Assembly: GCA_019843655.1 (NCBI GenBank)
Contig: JACDQD010000006.1
Coordinates: forward strand, 26,864,246 to 26,928,245
Direction: 5' to 3'
DNA: 64,000 nt
Source of the DNA: Lethocerus indicus
Taxonomy: Eukaryota; Arthropoda; Insecta; Hemiptera; Belostomatidae
Shown in pieces: positions 12,001 to 23,264 of the stretch; within the stretch, counting starts at the first letter, position 1, and the number at the start of each line of letters is the position of its first letter. The translations under genes were made by a program, and so were the position numbers. The notes under the pieces were generated by a model. That model saw nothing but the letters and a program-made list of their open reading frames with translations, did not search any database and was not told the DNA's origin.

Positions 12001-15000
12001 CTCCAGTGTCCCATTACCATTTTATAATTGCCGAATTAAATTATTGGTTATTTAATTTCGTTTTTACGACTATTCTTTTTTATATGATTCCTTTTGAAAT
12101 ATCTCTTGCCGCCTTCTGCCAAGTCCACTCACTTTTTCGTATAGGTCCGTATCGTTTTTATGGTTTTATTGACTGCAACACAAGTATAACAAAATGCATA
12201 TTTAACAGCCATCCATATTTTATCTAGTTTTCAGTCTTCCCAGCCATACTTCGTGCCCAGTACCGAATTCATAATTAATAGTGTCCCATCTGTTTGTCTA
12301 CGGTAATTTTCGTTGGGCAGCGGAACTTATCGGCGACTGAGTGCCAACTTATCAGAGATGCGCAAATGGAAAGCGGCGGACTTGATACAAGCCCCGTGAA
12401 TAAGTTACGCCGTTGTTATTTTAAGACCGGTCCCGGTTTCGTGCCCCGCCCCTTGTCTCACTCATAAATGTTTCCACTGCGAAATTGTGCCTGTTCTTCG
12501 CCAGTTCTCTCAGTTTTGTTATTTCACTCACTGTTTAATTGAATTATATTAGGCTTAATACAAAGAGTTAGCTGCTACAAGCTCTATTTATAATGTAACA
12601 GTTTAATTCGCCCGAACAGATCATTCAGAGTTACCCGGGATATCCAACTTAAATTTTCGTTTAGCGCAAAGAAATGTAAATAAATAATTAGTGTAATTAA
12701 TACTAAACACTATATGTAATTACTGTAATATTTTTCGTAAATAACTATAAAAAACTAACGATTTTATTGAAGTACTGGATACGGCGCTATGCCGAAACCG
12801 GCCGAATAAGGGATCGAAAACGCGAGTGGTAATACGTAGCTTTGATAATTTTTTCCTACAATAAACATGTAGAATGATGAAGGAAAGGGATATTAAAACA
12901 AAATGAATAATAATATCTAAAAATGAAACAAACTAGTTTTTGCTTTTGTCCTACAACTCTTTCTTGTCCAATATTGTGAAAGGTTCCATCCCGTGGAACT
13001 TTGAGATGAAACGTTCGAAATTTTGGTTACAAAATAGTTATCGCTCGACCCCCTGTATTGGCGCGAAACACGTGAAGTGAATGTGGGATCGTTATATGAA
13101 ATTATACGGCAGCGATATAAACAATTATTATAAATTCAATAGCCCAGGCTTTGTGTCTTCGCGTACACGTTACGCCGTAAATAGGTTTCTTTTGTCTAAA
13201 CTCTACAATTATTCATAACTCCAACTGTGCTCATACGAACAGGAAGTTTTTTACCCGCGAGGGCGATTGAAGTACACTAATTATTGGTTTCGTGATAATA
13301 GCCTTCGGGTTCACCGACCCCGATAAGCGAGTACGGAGAGAAAACGCGTTTTCGTGACTCCTCCTATTAACATTAGAATGTACTAGTTCGTAAAGAATTT
13401 CTATTGTAAACCTTTTCGTATACAATTTATGATTGTAACACATTTCTATCAAAGTGTAAAACTGTGTTTGACAGGAGTTTGGAGCTCCAATTTTTTATTG
13501 TATTTAATTCTACATAAACGCAGAAATGGCGCGAAGAAAGCCTTAATATACTTTATCATCGGACGTCTAGAAAGTCGGACAGTGGATCGGATTGCCATTT
13601 TTAAGACAATGACTCGGAATCCACGTTTAACAAACAATGAAATTGAACAGAGTAACCGATGTTTGTTCGCTGTTAATTCTAACGATGCTTTAATTGAGGA
13701 AAACATCAGTTTTTAATTGGCGCCATTTCGTTTCTTTTTTCCCCTTTTGCCTTTGTTGTGTTGTTATACTTTTCGCCGTTAAAGACATTCCAGGACGTGC
13801 AAGTGGAACAGAAATAAAGGTCTCTGCGCCTAATCCGGTGCCGATTCCCACGTTTTTTTTTTTTTAATAAAACTGGGACAAAGGATACCCCTCGTTTCCT
13901 TTTATGAGGACATAAATCGTGCTTAAATTAGAGATTCCTCCGGATTTCTCAGGAATCACTTGCGTCGCAGCACTCCTTAAGGTTATACAATTCCTTTTGG
14001 TAATGTTCGCATTCCAACTTACAAAGTGCCGGAACCACTACTTGAATTGAATTGCTAATGGCCGGACTTTGCATAATGGGATCTTTCGATAAGCCTGCTG
14101 TGCAACAAGTAGTTTTAAGAATTTTTTCTGTGTTTTAGCGTTTTTGGTTTTCTGATTGAATGGTGCTGTTGTCGCTTTTGAATTTCGACTGAAGCGACTG
14201 TTGAAAACTAACACGAATTAAAACCGAACAAAGGAAAACTGTATGAACTCGTACATAGTTCGTTAGTTGTTAATGCACAAAAGACAACATATAAGTCAAT
14301 TATTGGGTAAAATCGAGTTTTTTCTATATCTCCTCTACTGTCCTCGGACGCTAGACACGTGTCTAGTTAAGAAATTATTTATAATTAACTACAAAAGCAA
14401 GTTTAATGCAAAAACGGACAAAAACACAGTGATTCAGTATTATTATAAACAAAATAATATAGAAAATTAATCATGGCTTTATTGGGTATTTTAAACAGAC
14501 GCGGTGGTCTTGAAACCTCCGTCGATCGAAACCAAACTGTCCTAACAAGTCATTAATATTAGCGTTCATAAAATGCTCAAATAATACTTCCGATACGGTT
14601 TTAGGGTCAGTTTCCCGAAAGGATTGGCCGTAAGCGAAACGTCCGAGGTCAGTTTCTTCGGAGTGTGTCAAGTTCGGCCCAGTTCGTCAGCGGACAAATG
14701 AGAGGCTGTTTATAATAATCTAGGCATAGTTGTGTGACACTATTCCCCTTTGGAGGGGGAGAGGGAGAGAGAGGGAGGGAGGGAGGGAGGGAGGGAGAGT
14801 GATTGGAGGTGAATTCCGGGCCAGCTTCCACCAGATCCTTGACACACATCCTCTAGACAGGATCAGCCAGGTCTACTCGAGATAGTCGCAAATCCGACCC
14901 ACTGTTTACACCATCCGCTCCCAGTTAGCTTTCCCGGGGATTCGGTCGGGATATCTATGGATCCCCGGAGACGTCTTGAACTCGGTCTTCTTCAGAATAA

Positions 15001-15262
15001 ATTACCTGTCTTCTATATTTAAGAATTTCTTGTCCATCACATATATATTCCGCGTCCTCATCAGTTTACACTATATCTTACTAAAATGTCACCAACCCTA
15101 CGTAAAATATAAAATTTCAACTGGGGGTGGGTACTCATGAATCATGACTTAAATACTGAAAAAAAAATATCACTATAAACATAACACTGATGATATACGC
15201 CTGGATTAGTTAGTACCCTTATAATTATTTTTTCTTATGATAATACTTCGTAAGTTAACATA
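9031..15262. other. Long non-coding stretch
   Basis: About 6.2 kb without a supported gene. A locally GC-rich block at about 9830-10050 contains repeated GGCCGGC motifs (for example near 9959 and 9980). A GGGA-type simple repeat lies at 14756-14798. The longest open frame (131 codons, 10186-10581, +) is low-complexity, rich in Phe, Leu and Tyr, and not convincing. Confidence 0.5.
14756..14798. repeat. (GGGA)n purine-rich simple repeat
   Basis: An imperfect GGGA/GAGA tract of about 43 bases, all purine on the + strand. It is similar in kind to the longer tract at 31308-31372. Confidence 0.9.
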
Positions 15263-15451
15263 TTGGGTGTACCCAAAATTTTGGTCTTCAGGAGTTCCTC
15301 AAGAGGGAATCGAAAATTTGCCGGAAAAGTGGCAGAGAGTTGTCGATAATATCGGCGAATATATTGTGGATTAATAATTAAAGTTTTTTTTTTAGCAAAA
15401 TAAAATGAATTCCAAAGCCCCAAAATGTCGATTACTTTTGGGTACCCCTAA
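15263..15451 (+). mobile_element. mariner-type MITE with transposase tail, copy A
   Basis: Inverted ends TTGGGTGTACCCAAAA and TTTTGGGTACCCCTAA are bounded by TA dinucleotides, the Tc1/mariner target. Inside, the left end runs directly into sequence encoding the last roughly 30 residues of a mariner-like transposase (EEFLKRGIENL..KWQR, then DNIGEY and a stop). The element is therefore an internal-deletion derivative that kept only the C-terminus. In this copy the GAGGGG of the other copies is one G short, which breaks the frame. Related copies lie at 21732, 27832 and 60952. Confidence 0.85.
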
Positions 15452-15453
15452 TA

Positions 15454-16591
15454 TTTAAAGAAAACTACAAATTTCGGTACACACTTCCTTTTCAACAATT
15501 TCTCTTGAAATACATTAACCTGTATATAATATAAATATAAGATATGTCAGCCTTTCAAATGTAAATATTTCCATAAATATCTTATAACCAATTTCTTGGA
15601 TAAATTCAAGAGCGTATTTAATTCATAATCCGGTAACATCGAAAATTTGGGTCTTCTGTGAACTGAAAATTCATAAATCAATACGGTAAATATTATTTAT
15701 TTAAACGCTCAACGCATTTTATAGTAATTCTGTTTCTATTAAGAAAAAACTACTTTTTAAAAAAAACTGATTTTTTTCGTAAACCCGTTTTGGAATTCCT
15801 TATCAGGGAAGAGATAGGCGGGTATATGAATTTGAATTTGAAACGTTTTCTTATATAATTCTTCGATATGATCCGTAATTTCATTTTAAACTGGATTTTA
15901 AACGGGCCTTTCCAGAGGCGAACGGTCATCGGCACGACATTATTGATAACCTGTTGTGGGCGGTTGCATAATTGGTTTTTGCACAAAATCAACTTTCATA
16001 TTCGGCCGTCGGAATGTTCGAAATTATAGAGGCCGCTGGAATAATTTATCATTTTTATGAATGGAATTTCTTTACGCCGCTATTGGGGCGGTGTCACAAC
16101 GCGGCTTTTATTTCTGTTTTAAAACAGTTAGTCCTCACAAAATTGTTCAAGAAATTATAGGTACTTTTCGGATATGTTTGCTGGAGCAGTTTCGCTATTG
16201 TGACGGCTCCTACTAAAGAGGGAAAGTTACTTACGATTCAAAAACCCTCAAAAGCAGGTGAAATTGTTGCCGATGAGTTTCATCACATAAACGCTAGATC
16301 TAAACGGCTGGATCGACGTTCTCCGTCTGTAACAAACGTTAATGGGAAACACGTGTACTCGATTCTCAGCGGTGCAGAACTCATTGCGTCAGAGATGACC
16401 CGGCTTGATACTTGAAAGCGAAAATTGCGCCAAAATTGATTGCGGATAGTTCGCGGTATTAAAAAAAAATTGAAGCGATTAATAGTTTTAACGGATGGTC
16501 ATAAACCGTTACACATTTCTAGTCTACAATCTTACTTCAAGTGCTAAACAGGAAATATTTTGAATAAGTGGAAATAAAAAGACATACTCAT
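15454..16591. other. AT-rich non-coding stretch
   Basis: Nothing recognised. Only short open frames are present. Confidence 0.5.
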
Positions 16592-17042
16592 TTATTTTTT
16601 TTTATTTTGTACAATCAACATTGAATGTTCAAGTACAAATGCTGTATGCATTTTTTTCACACGTATTTCGTGATAAAAGGAAACACCTAATGATGGGGGG
16701 GGGGATAATGGGTTGGTAAGAGAGGAAAGGGACTAAACAAGTGGATTGGGATGAGGAGAAAGGCTGGAGTGGAACTTCAGGAACTGGGATTTTGCGACTT
16801 CGTCGACTTTCGGTATGTTGAGGACATGGTGGGCTGTGTGGTTAAAAACATACCGGGGAGCATTAAATTAAGGATGGTACGAAGGACTTTTGACTGAACC
16901 CCTGTTATAGCTGTATAACGTATGTCCGTGTCGGTATAAGTATGGCTTTGTATATTGTCAGTTACTTAAGGTCAATTTCGATGTCCGTTTTAGTAACGGC
17001 CTTATGAGGCCAAATTTTCTGTTTAAGTCGGGCTATGCTGCT
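16592..17042 (-). mobile_element. Jockey-clade LINE, truncated 3' end
   Basis: Read on the minus strand, this gives the thumb and C-terminal region of a Jockey-type reverse transcriptase: an LKQK block near 17030, the QSKVL(R)TIL block, then the FLKFHSSLSPHPNPLV block near 16740. A 3' UTR follows that matches the copy at 7.7 kb (TTCAATGTTGATTGTAC), and the element ends in an A-rich tail (T-rich on +, 16592-16605). Frame changes and a small insertion (TTAA at about 16865) show that it is dead. The 5' truncation falls at almost the same place as in the copy at 42.4 kb. Confidence 0.85.
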
Positions 17043-18487
17043 TAAATTGTGCTTACAGTATATAACATAAGGAGTCTATATATTTCTACTCACAATATCT
17101 TGAATTATCTCATAATCCCAGTTATTGGTTCCATTAAATGTATAATTTAAATAATAAAACATATCGGTCCTAGTTTCAGGAATCATGGCTACTCTGTCTG
17201 GAGTATCGACAATTTAAAAACAATAATATTTAAATGAAACGTATAAAATTAGATCCACAAATAGATTTATTTTTGAGGCCCAAACAAGTGTTCTACATTC
17301 AAACGACGAAGTTCTAGTATCGGACGAGAGAAGCTTCGAGGTATACAAGAAACCGACTTCAAATAATTCTCAAACGGGGACGCGGATCAGAGTAGAGCGT
17401 CCGTGAAAAATTTTAATATTGAACAATTTTTTTTTTAGGTACAAAACCGACCGGAACCGACTGGAAAAAGAAAAAGCCGACAGGCATTTTTGCTAAGTGA
17501 GTTCACTTCTGAATTGGTCTACCGACCGAACGGCTTACATCACCCTGAGGTGTTACGCGACCCGAGTCAAGTTCCAGAATAATTTTATATTACTATTCGT
17601 ATCGATTACATTTCATTGACTTCCAAGAACCTATTTTAAATTTTATAGGTCGTATACCATTTTATTGCGTCGTGCATTTTAATCCGATAATACTGAAATA
17701 GGGAATACGTCAGTTTACGTTTTCCTTATAAACTTTTTTCTTAGCCTATAATTTGTTTCAATTTTCCACAAAATCCATGATGGAACGTCGAGATGGATGT
17801 TTCATTAGTAAAATAATACACAACCAATAGATTAGATTTTTAAATGGGGGTATGAATGCCTCAAAAATTGTTCAAAAATGCTGGTCCCCACATTATTTAC
17901 CTACTGAGGCGCGTTACATAAAACTGTTTTTTGTATATATTTAGGTTATTCAACGTTTATTTATCCCCGATTAATCCACTCGAGAGATATTTATTTGCTG
18001 TATCATTCCGACGTCCACTTAAACGAATTAGGTCGGTGATATAACGCAAGATTAATGGAATCTTCTGTTCGAGTCACAATCAATTTCTGAAACCGAAATT
18101 GCTCTTGGCGCCCCCCGCCCCCCCCCCCGCAGTTACTCTTGGGCGAAAACAGAAGAATGAAAAAGACGGGAAATGATAAACAACGGCCCTCCGGACAGTT
18201 TTTCTACCTTCCCGATTGATATCGAAGTGGCGGCGTGGTAAATGGCTTCTCGCCGGTCTCGTTTAAAGCGGAGCGTGAAAAATGGAACAGAAAAAGAAAA
18301 TCCCGTAAAAATTTACACCGAAAACGTCGTCATGGTCGGCGCCGCTCGTCCGTGAAGTTCAGAGAATAAGGTCATCAGTATCACATTTTGTTTTTTTTTA
18401 CAGTAGCCCCACTCCTTTTTTCCTTCGACCTCTCGTTAATAGAGGAGCAAATCACGATTGGATCATTGTTAATTTTAACGTGATATA
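17043..18487. other. Non-coding stretch
   Basis: No gene seen. A cytosine-rich tract lies at 18110-18130. The composition becomes GC-richer around 18180-18360 but has no open frame of note. Confidence 0.5.
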
Positions 18488-18596
18488 TTGGGTCGGCAAC
18501 TAAATAATTGAGGATTCTTCTCATCTTTGGGCGTCTGCATCCTTATTACGTCGTGCATTTTTTGGTGTTGGGGCATGTAATAAACATTTCAGAATA

Positions 18597-18645
<49 letters not shown>

Positions 18646-18696
18646 TTTGAAGATGTAAACACGCGTACAAATACAAATAACGCCATCTCCATCTAG
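18488..18696. mobile_element. mellifera-type mariner MITE, right end lost, with TA expansion
   Basis: Starts TTGGGTCGGCAACTAAATAA after a TA, which matches mellifera-subfamily mariner ends. It shares its interior with the complete copy at 25392-25595 (read on the opposite strand), including TAATAAACATTTCAGAATAC. At the place where that copy has CTATAGAG, this copy carries a long (TA)n run at 18600-18643. Homology stops at CCATCTCCATCTAG, about 35 bases before the expected right inverted repeat. Confidence 0.85.
18600..18643. repeat. (TA)n microsatellite inside a MITE
   Basis: About 43 bases of uninterrupted TA repeat, lying exactly at the CTATAG site of the MITE. Confidence 0.95.
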
Positions 18697-21600
18697 TGTA
18701 TTAGAAATAATATTGAACGCGTTCTATCTCCTGGCAATATAGAGTAGTACTCTGTGGGAAAGTTATAAGTGCGATTGCTTCAAGTATCGTCCTGATATGA
18801 TTCTCATGACAGAGATATGACACATCATCGACTTGTTATTCTAGACCACTAAGACTAACGGAGAAGATCTCTGGGCCAGCGGCGTTTAAGCCATAATGGA
18901 TGGGTAACGGAGGAAGGGATTGAGGATTGTTCGAAGGACTTCTTCTATTGGACTCTATGCCAGGGCGGATCCCCATAATTTGGTCCACGTATGTTTCACT
19001 GTATCTTCCTATATTATCAATTTGTTGGCCACAGTTAGTATCGAAGACCTTCTCATTGGCGTGAGGACGGCAATTTTGGTTGATACTGCGCAGAAGATGC
19101 AGTCTGAGCTTAGGCCCACTTAGGCCGAACATAAATTCAAGCCCGACCTACATACTGCGTATACCGCCTTTGGGGCCGAATCCTGGTATCGACCGTCGGT
19201 ATACATCCCCCCGGCACGCTCAGCATCCTATAAATATCTCCAAGTCTCCGTCCGGTCTTAGACTATTCATAGCGCGCCGTTTAAGTCGGCGTACAAGTGC
19301 GAAACGTTATCTCTTTAAAGTTAAATCTGTTATAGAATTCTAATCCGACGAATAGAAATCGGTTCGCGACTATAATATTATCCGTAGCTTATGTCTGCGA
19401 TTAGAAAGGTTTCAGTTTCCCACCCTCCGCCAGTAGCATTTCCACAATTAGTTGAAAAAAAAGAGTAATCGGAATTTTATATTAGACATCCGCCGCATTA
19501 AGCTGCAGTTTCCCACGAGAACGCACTGCAGTATGAAAGCAATCGAGTGTAGGGACAAGCAAATTTGATTTCTCTACGCGTAAAAACCGTATATACGAAT
19601 ATTCGCTGACTAATTGGATAATATTTCCACAATTTCGACACAATCCTCTACTACATTTATTCGGAACTAGAATACTGTCTGGTGGGCCCAATTTGACCGA
19701 ATTTGCCTAATTAATCGACGGCTTAATGATTCGGTCATGGATAAATTTAATTTTTTTTTAGGCCGCGAGCATTGCACTACTGTGCAAGAAAAATGTCCAC
19801 TGTTTTCCGTTAACACTCAACTTTCAAGCTTTATTAATAGAGATTACAAACTGAAGATATTGAAAGCGACCTGCTCCCCTATTAAGCTGTTTTATTGAAC
19901 TGTACTTCACAAAACTGTTTTTGAAAAACAAAAAAACCCTCTTTGCAAAACCGCCGCTTCGTATAATATTTCCTAATGGTGCCAGCGGTACAGTTACCAG
20001 GTGAATACGGGGCCGACGACAGTTGTTCATCGTGGAAACGTTTATTCCTGGAGTCCGTTTAGCTCCAGCGATCCTCCACCACCCCCACCCCCCCCCACCG
20101 TACTTTGTTCCAAACCCGACGTTTCCGTTTCATTTCTGTCGCCTCCCTGTTCCGCCGGAACAGCCAAACCACATGACATAGGACACTGAGTAAACGCTTT
20201 CGGATAACGCTGAGTAAACACTCTTGTTTTCAAAAGTGTAGTTTTACAGGTAAACTCCTGTTTTCGTAAGAGAGAAAACCGATCGAATCCCGTCTGACGA
20301 CTAAAAACAGGTTGATAAAAGTATTTTTTCAATGTTAAGCGAGAGAAGAATTGTAATATTGGAATGCTACAATTTTCAATGCTTGTAGTATCGATCATCA
20401 TTCAATAACATTTCACTATAAGCAGACCTGGAAAAATGTGTTTTTTTTAATTGGTGTAGATTAATTAAAAAAAATTAATAAATGGTTTTAACTTACGTAC
20501 AGAATGGTTTCGTGATCTGTTAGGAAATTAATACTGGAATATCATCACGTTTTAATCCCTAGACCATTCTTTTTTATTAATTAATTTAAGATATGTCGAT
20601 CCGAACAGTTCATTTATATGGGGGGAAAAATTGTTAGACGTTGGGGACGTTTCAGACGGCGCGGTCTCTTTTATTTGGGTCGACTGGAAATTGCTTTTGA
20701 ACTAATTAGGACAATAATTAGAAATTGCCATAATTTACTTCGGAGACGGCCTGTTCTTGGAACACTCATCTCTTAAATTGAGCCGACCATTTAAACATTA
20801 TAAAGGCCCCGGATATCGCCCCACTTTCCGCCGTTTCCGTTTTGCCAACTTGCTTTTTGTCCATTTGAATAAAGAAAAATACCAATTTCGTAATAAATAC
20901 CGTGGCCGATTGATCACTCCTAACTATAATTGAAGAATAGGGTTGTTTCTGTACATCCGGAAAGTATCAATTAACAAAATTTAATTTTCTCATTCCGCAT
21001 CTGTTTTATCGACTTTTTTGATCTTCACTCGCCAAATTCCCACAGAATAAAACTCCGGTTTTTAAAGTATTTACACAATTTTGTTATAAATAAGATATTG
21101 TTAGTACGAGCGCGTTGAGTGAAAAGCACTTGAGGAAAAATTTTCAAGTGCACCGCACTTCAAACGGTATTTATTCATTTATAGAGCTATAAACCGATCA
21201 CTTCAACTTTATGCAATCAAAAACTTTTTACGATTTTATACAAACGGCGTAAATAGCATAAATATATCTATTTTGGCTTTAGGTTCTCAAATGTTGATTA
21301 ATATTAAAAAATCAAACTGAATAACTGGTTACTGCTAATTGTCCGGTAAATGAACATGTTTTAATTGTTCATTGTATTTAATTACACTTTGTATTTAACG
21401 CCGCATCGTCTGTGGGCGATTTTATTTGAATTCGACCCTCGTGCGTCGGTGTCACGAAAATTTCAATATTCGATTCCCTTCCGTTTCGAAACACGAATCA
21501 CGTTTGGGCCAGCATCATCGATTGACGCTTTCGGAAGTGAATAAATCTGCGACCGTTTGGATTGTAGTTAGCGTGGATCGGACGATCCATGAATTTTACA

Positions 21601-21731
21601 TTGTTTCCACGGTTCATTTAAATGAATGTCCTTGTCGACGCGCGATGATGTAACGAACAGAAACGAAAGGGAATTTTAATTTTTTGACGTCTGCAGTATC
21701 GGACATATCTCACCGCCAAACAGTCATTGTA
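18697..21731. other. Non-coding stretch
   Basis: No gene supported. A C-rich tract lies at 20083-20099. Overlapping open frames of up to 119 codons around 18836-19343 and 20042-20401 have no recognisable motifs. Confidence 0.5.
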
Positions 21732-21931
21732 TTAGGTGTACCCAAAAGCAATCAACAATTTGATACGATGTATTCTGGTCTTGAGGAGTTCCTCAAGAGG
21801 GGAATCGAAAATTTGCGGGAAAAGTGGCAGAGAGTCGATAATATCGGTGAATATATAGTAGATTAAGTTTTTTCTAGCAAAATAAAATGAATTACAAAGT
21901 CAAAATGTTGATACCTTTTGGGTACCCCTAA
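21732..21931 (+). mobile_element. mariner-type MITE with transposase tail, copy B
   Basis: TA-bounded, with ends TTAGGTGTACCCAAAAG and CTTTTGGGTACCCCTAA. This is the best-preserved coding remnant of the family. An open frame runs through the left end and gives SGLEEFLKRGIENLREKWQR, then VDNIGEY and a stop, matching the C-terminal consensus of mariner transposases (Leu-Pro-x-x-Trp-Gln, Gly-x-Tyr). The catalytic domain is absent, so it could only move with help from a full-length relative, which is not in this window. Confidence 0.85.
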
Positions 21932-21933
21932 TA

Positions 21934-22670
21934 TTTCGCGCCATTTTATCATTCTATATTTTGAAATGAATCCAATTTTAAGCCCTACCCTCTGTTGTTA
22001 TTAACATAAAATCCCGTAGTGAATCGTCATTCTTCTATCTCGCTTATTTCGATTAATTTCCAGGCTCGTTTCGAGTTCTCGAAACTAACAGATTAAACGG
22101 AAAAATATTACAAGTATGCTAAAGCATATTTAAAGTGTAGTTGATGCGTTTATCGCGCTAATATGCCCTGGGCACGTATTCATAAATTTTTCTAGAGCTC
22201 TACCAACTTGAGGCGAGTGGAAGGAAATTGATGGAATTTCATTGACGCCTCCGAAACTCGGTATTTTAAAATTCCATCGGGGCGAATCGAAAATAAAAAT
22301 AGAAAACAATGGTAGGCGACTTGGATCGGTGACCTAATAAGGGGTCGAGGATATCGAACGTACTTTGAGATGTGGAGCCAACCTGCTTCATCAGTAGTCC
22401 ACTCCGAACCCGCGGCGGGCGCGTGGAATTTAAACCGTAGCATCGATTTAACGCCGGAACTCGGCATGGACATTGCATAATTTAGGTAGGCCTTATTGGG
22501 AGAAACCAGAACGGAATGGAGTTACCGCGATCTCTGCATTAAATTACAACTATAAATTGGGTGGTTAATTGAGTTGAGGACCTTATTATTTACCCATTGT
22601 ATTGATGTTAAAACGTCAGAACGTTAACGAACAAGGTGTATCAATTTATATTTCTGAGTTTAGAGACAAT
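21934..22670. other. Non-coding stretch
   Basis: Overlapping short open frames at 22192-22478 (-) have no domain signature. No repeat match was found within the window. Confidence 0.5.
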
Positions 22671-23095
22671 TTGCAATTGAATAACGCGCTCTCCAAGTTT
22701 TTGAAGTAATTCATAGTTTATGCTGTAAATGCGGATTTTATGCCTCTTGCCTTTTTGGCATTTCAGACCATTTTGAACCGATTACTGGGCAAGAGTGAAA
22801 GTTTCACTCTCATATTGCCCGACGACTACTGGAGTTCATTATAAATTGTGAGGTCCGGACTAATTTATCTGTCAGTGTAGGAACTAATTAGTTGTGTAAG
22901 TGACTTTCCGGAACTGTCACTACTAAAATTCTTAGCACTGCTGTAACTGGGATAGCTCTGTACTCTGTACTGGAGAGGTCAAAAAACCTTGAACTAACTC
23001 AGCAACAGTGTAAAGAGTCGAGGAATAGAAAGCCGAGCGAGTGATGATAATAAAGGTAATATATTGTATTAACAAAAAAATTTACATACTTGAAT
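22671..23095 (+). repeat. Unnamed interspersed repeat X, copy 1
   Basis: A block of about 425 bp that recurs in inverted orientation at 25598-26062. Shared landmarks are GATTTTATGCCTCTT, CCATTTTGAACCGA, GTGAAAGTTTCACTCTCATA, AGGTCCGGACTAATTTATCT and GAGTTAGTTCAAGG (the last on the opposite strand). Both copies abut a mellifera-type MITE at the same base. Copy 1 lacks about 50 bases present in copy 2. I see no convincing protein and cannot assign it to a known family. Confidence 0.7.
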
Positions 23096-23097
23096 TA

Positions 23098-23264
23098 TTG
23101 GGTTGGCAACTAAATAATTGCGGATTCTTCTCATACGCACGACGAATAGTCGGTATGTAATAAACATTTCAGAATACTCTATATAGATTTGAAGATCTAA
23201 ACATGAAAATGGAGTCATCCCAATCTAGCGACGAAACCCGCAATGACTTAGTTGCCGACCAGGA
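23098..23264 (+). mobile_element. mellifera-type mariner MITE
   Basis: A 167-bp element with TTGGGTTGGCAACTAAATAA at the left and a degraded inverted end GACTTAGTTGCCGACC at the right, flanked by TA. It has an internal deletion relative to the 204-bp copy at 25392: the TTTGGGCGTCTGCATCC segment is missing. Confidence 0.85.

Noticed and set aside
12787..12806. GCCGAAACCGGCC, resembling the GAAA-to-cleavage part of the ribozyme
   Set aside because: No CTGANGA half, no stem I, and no arm homology on either side.
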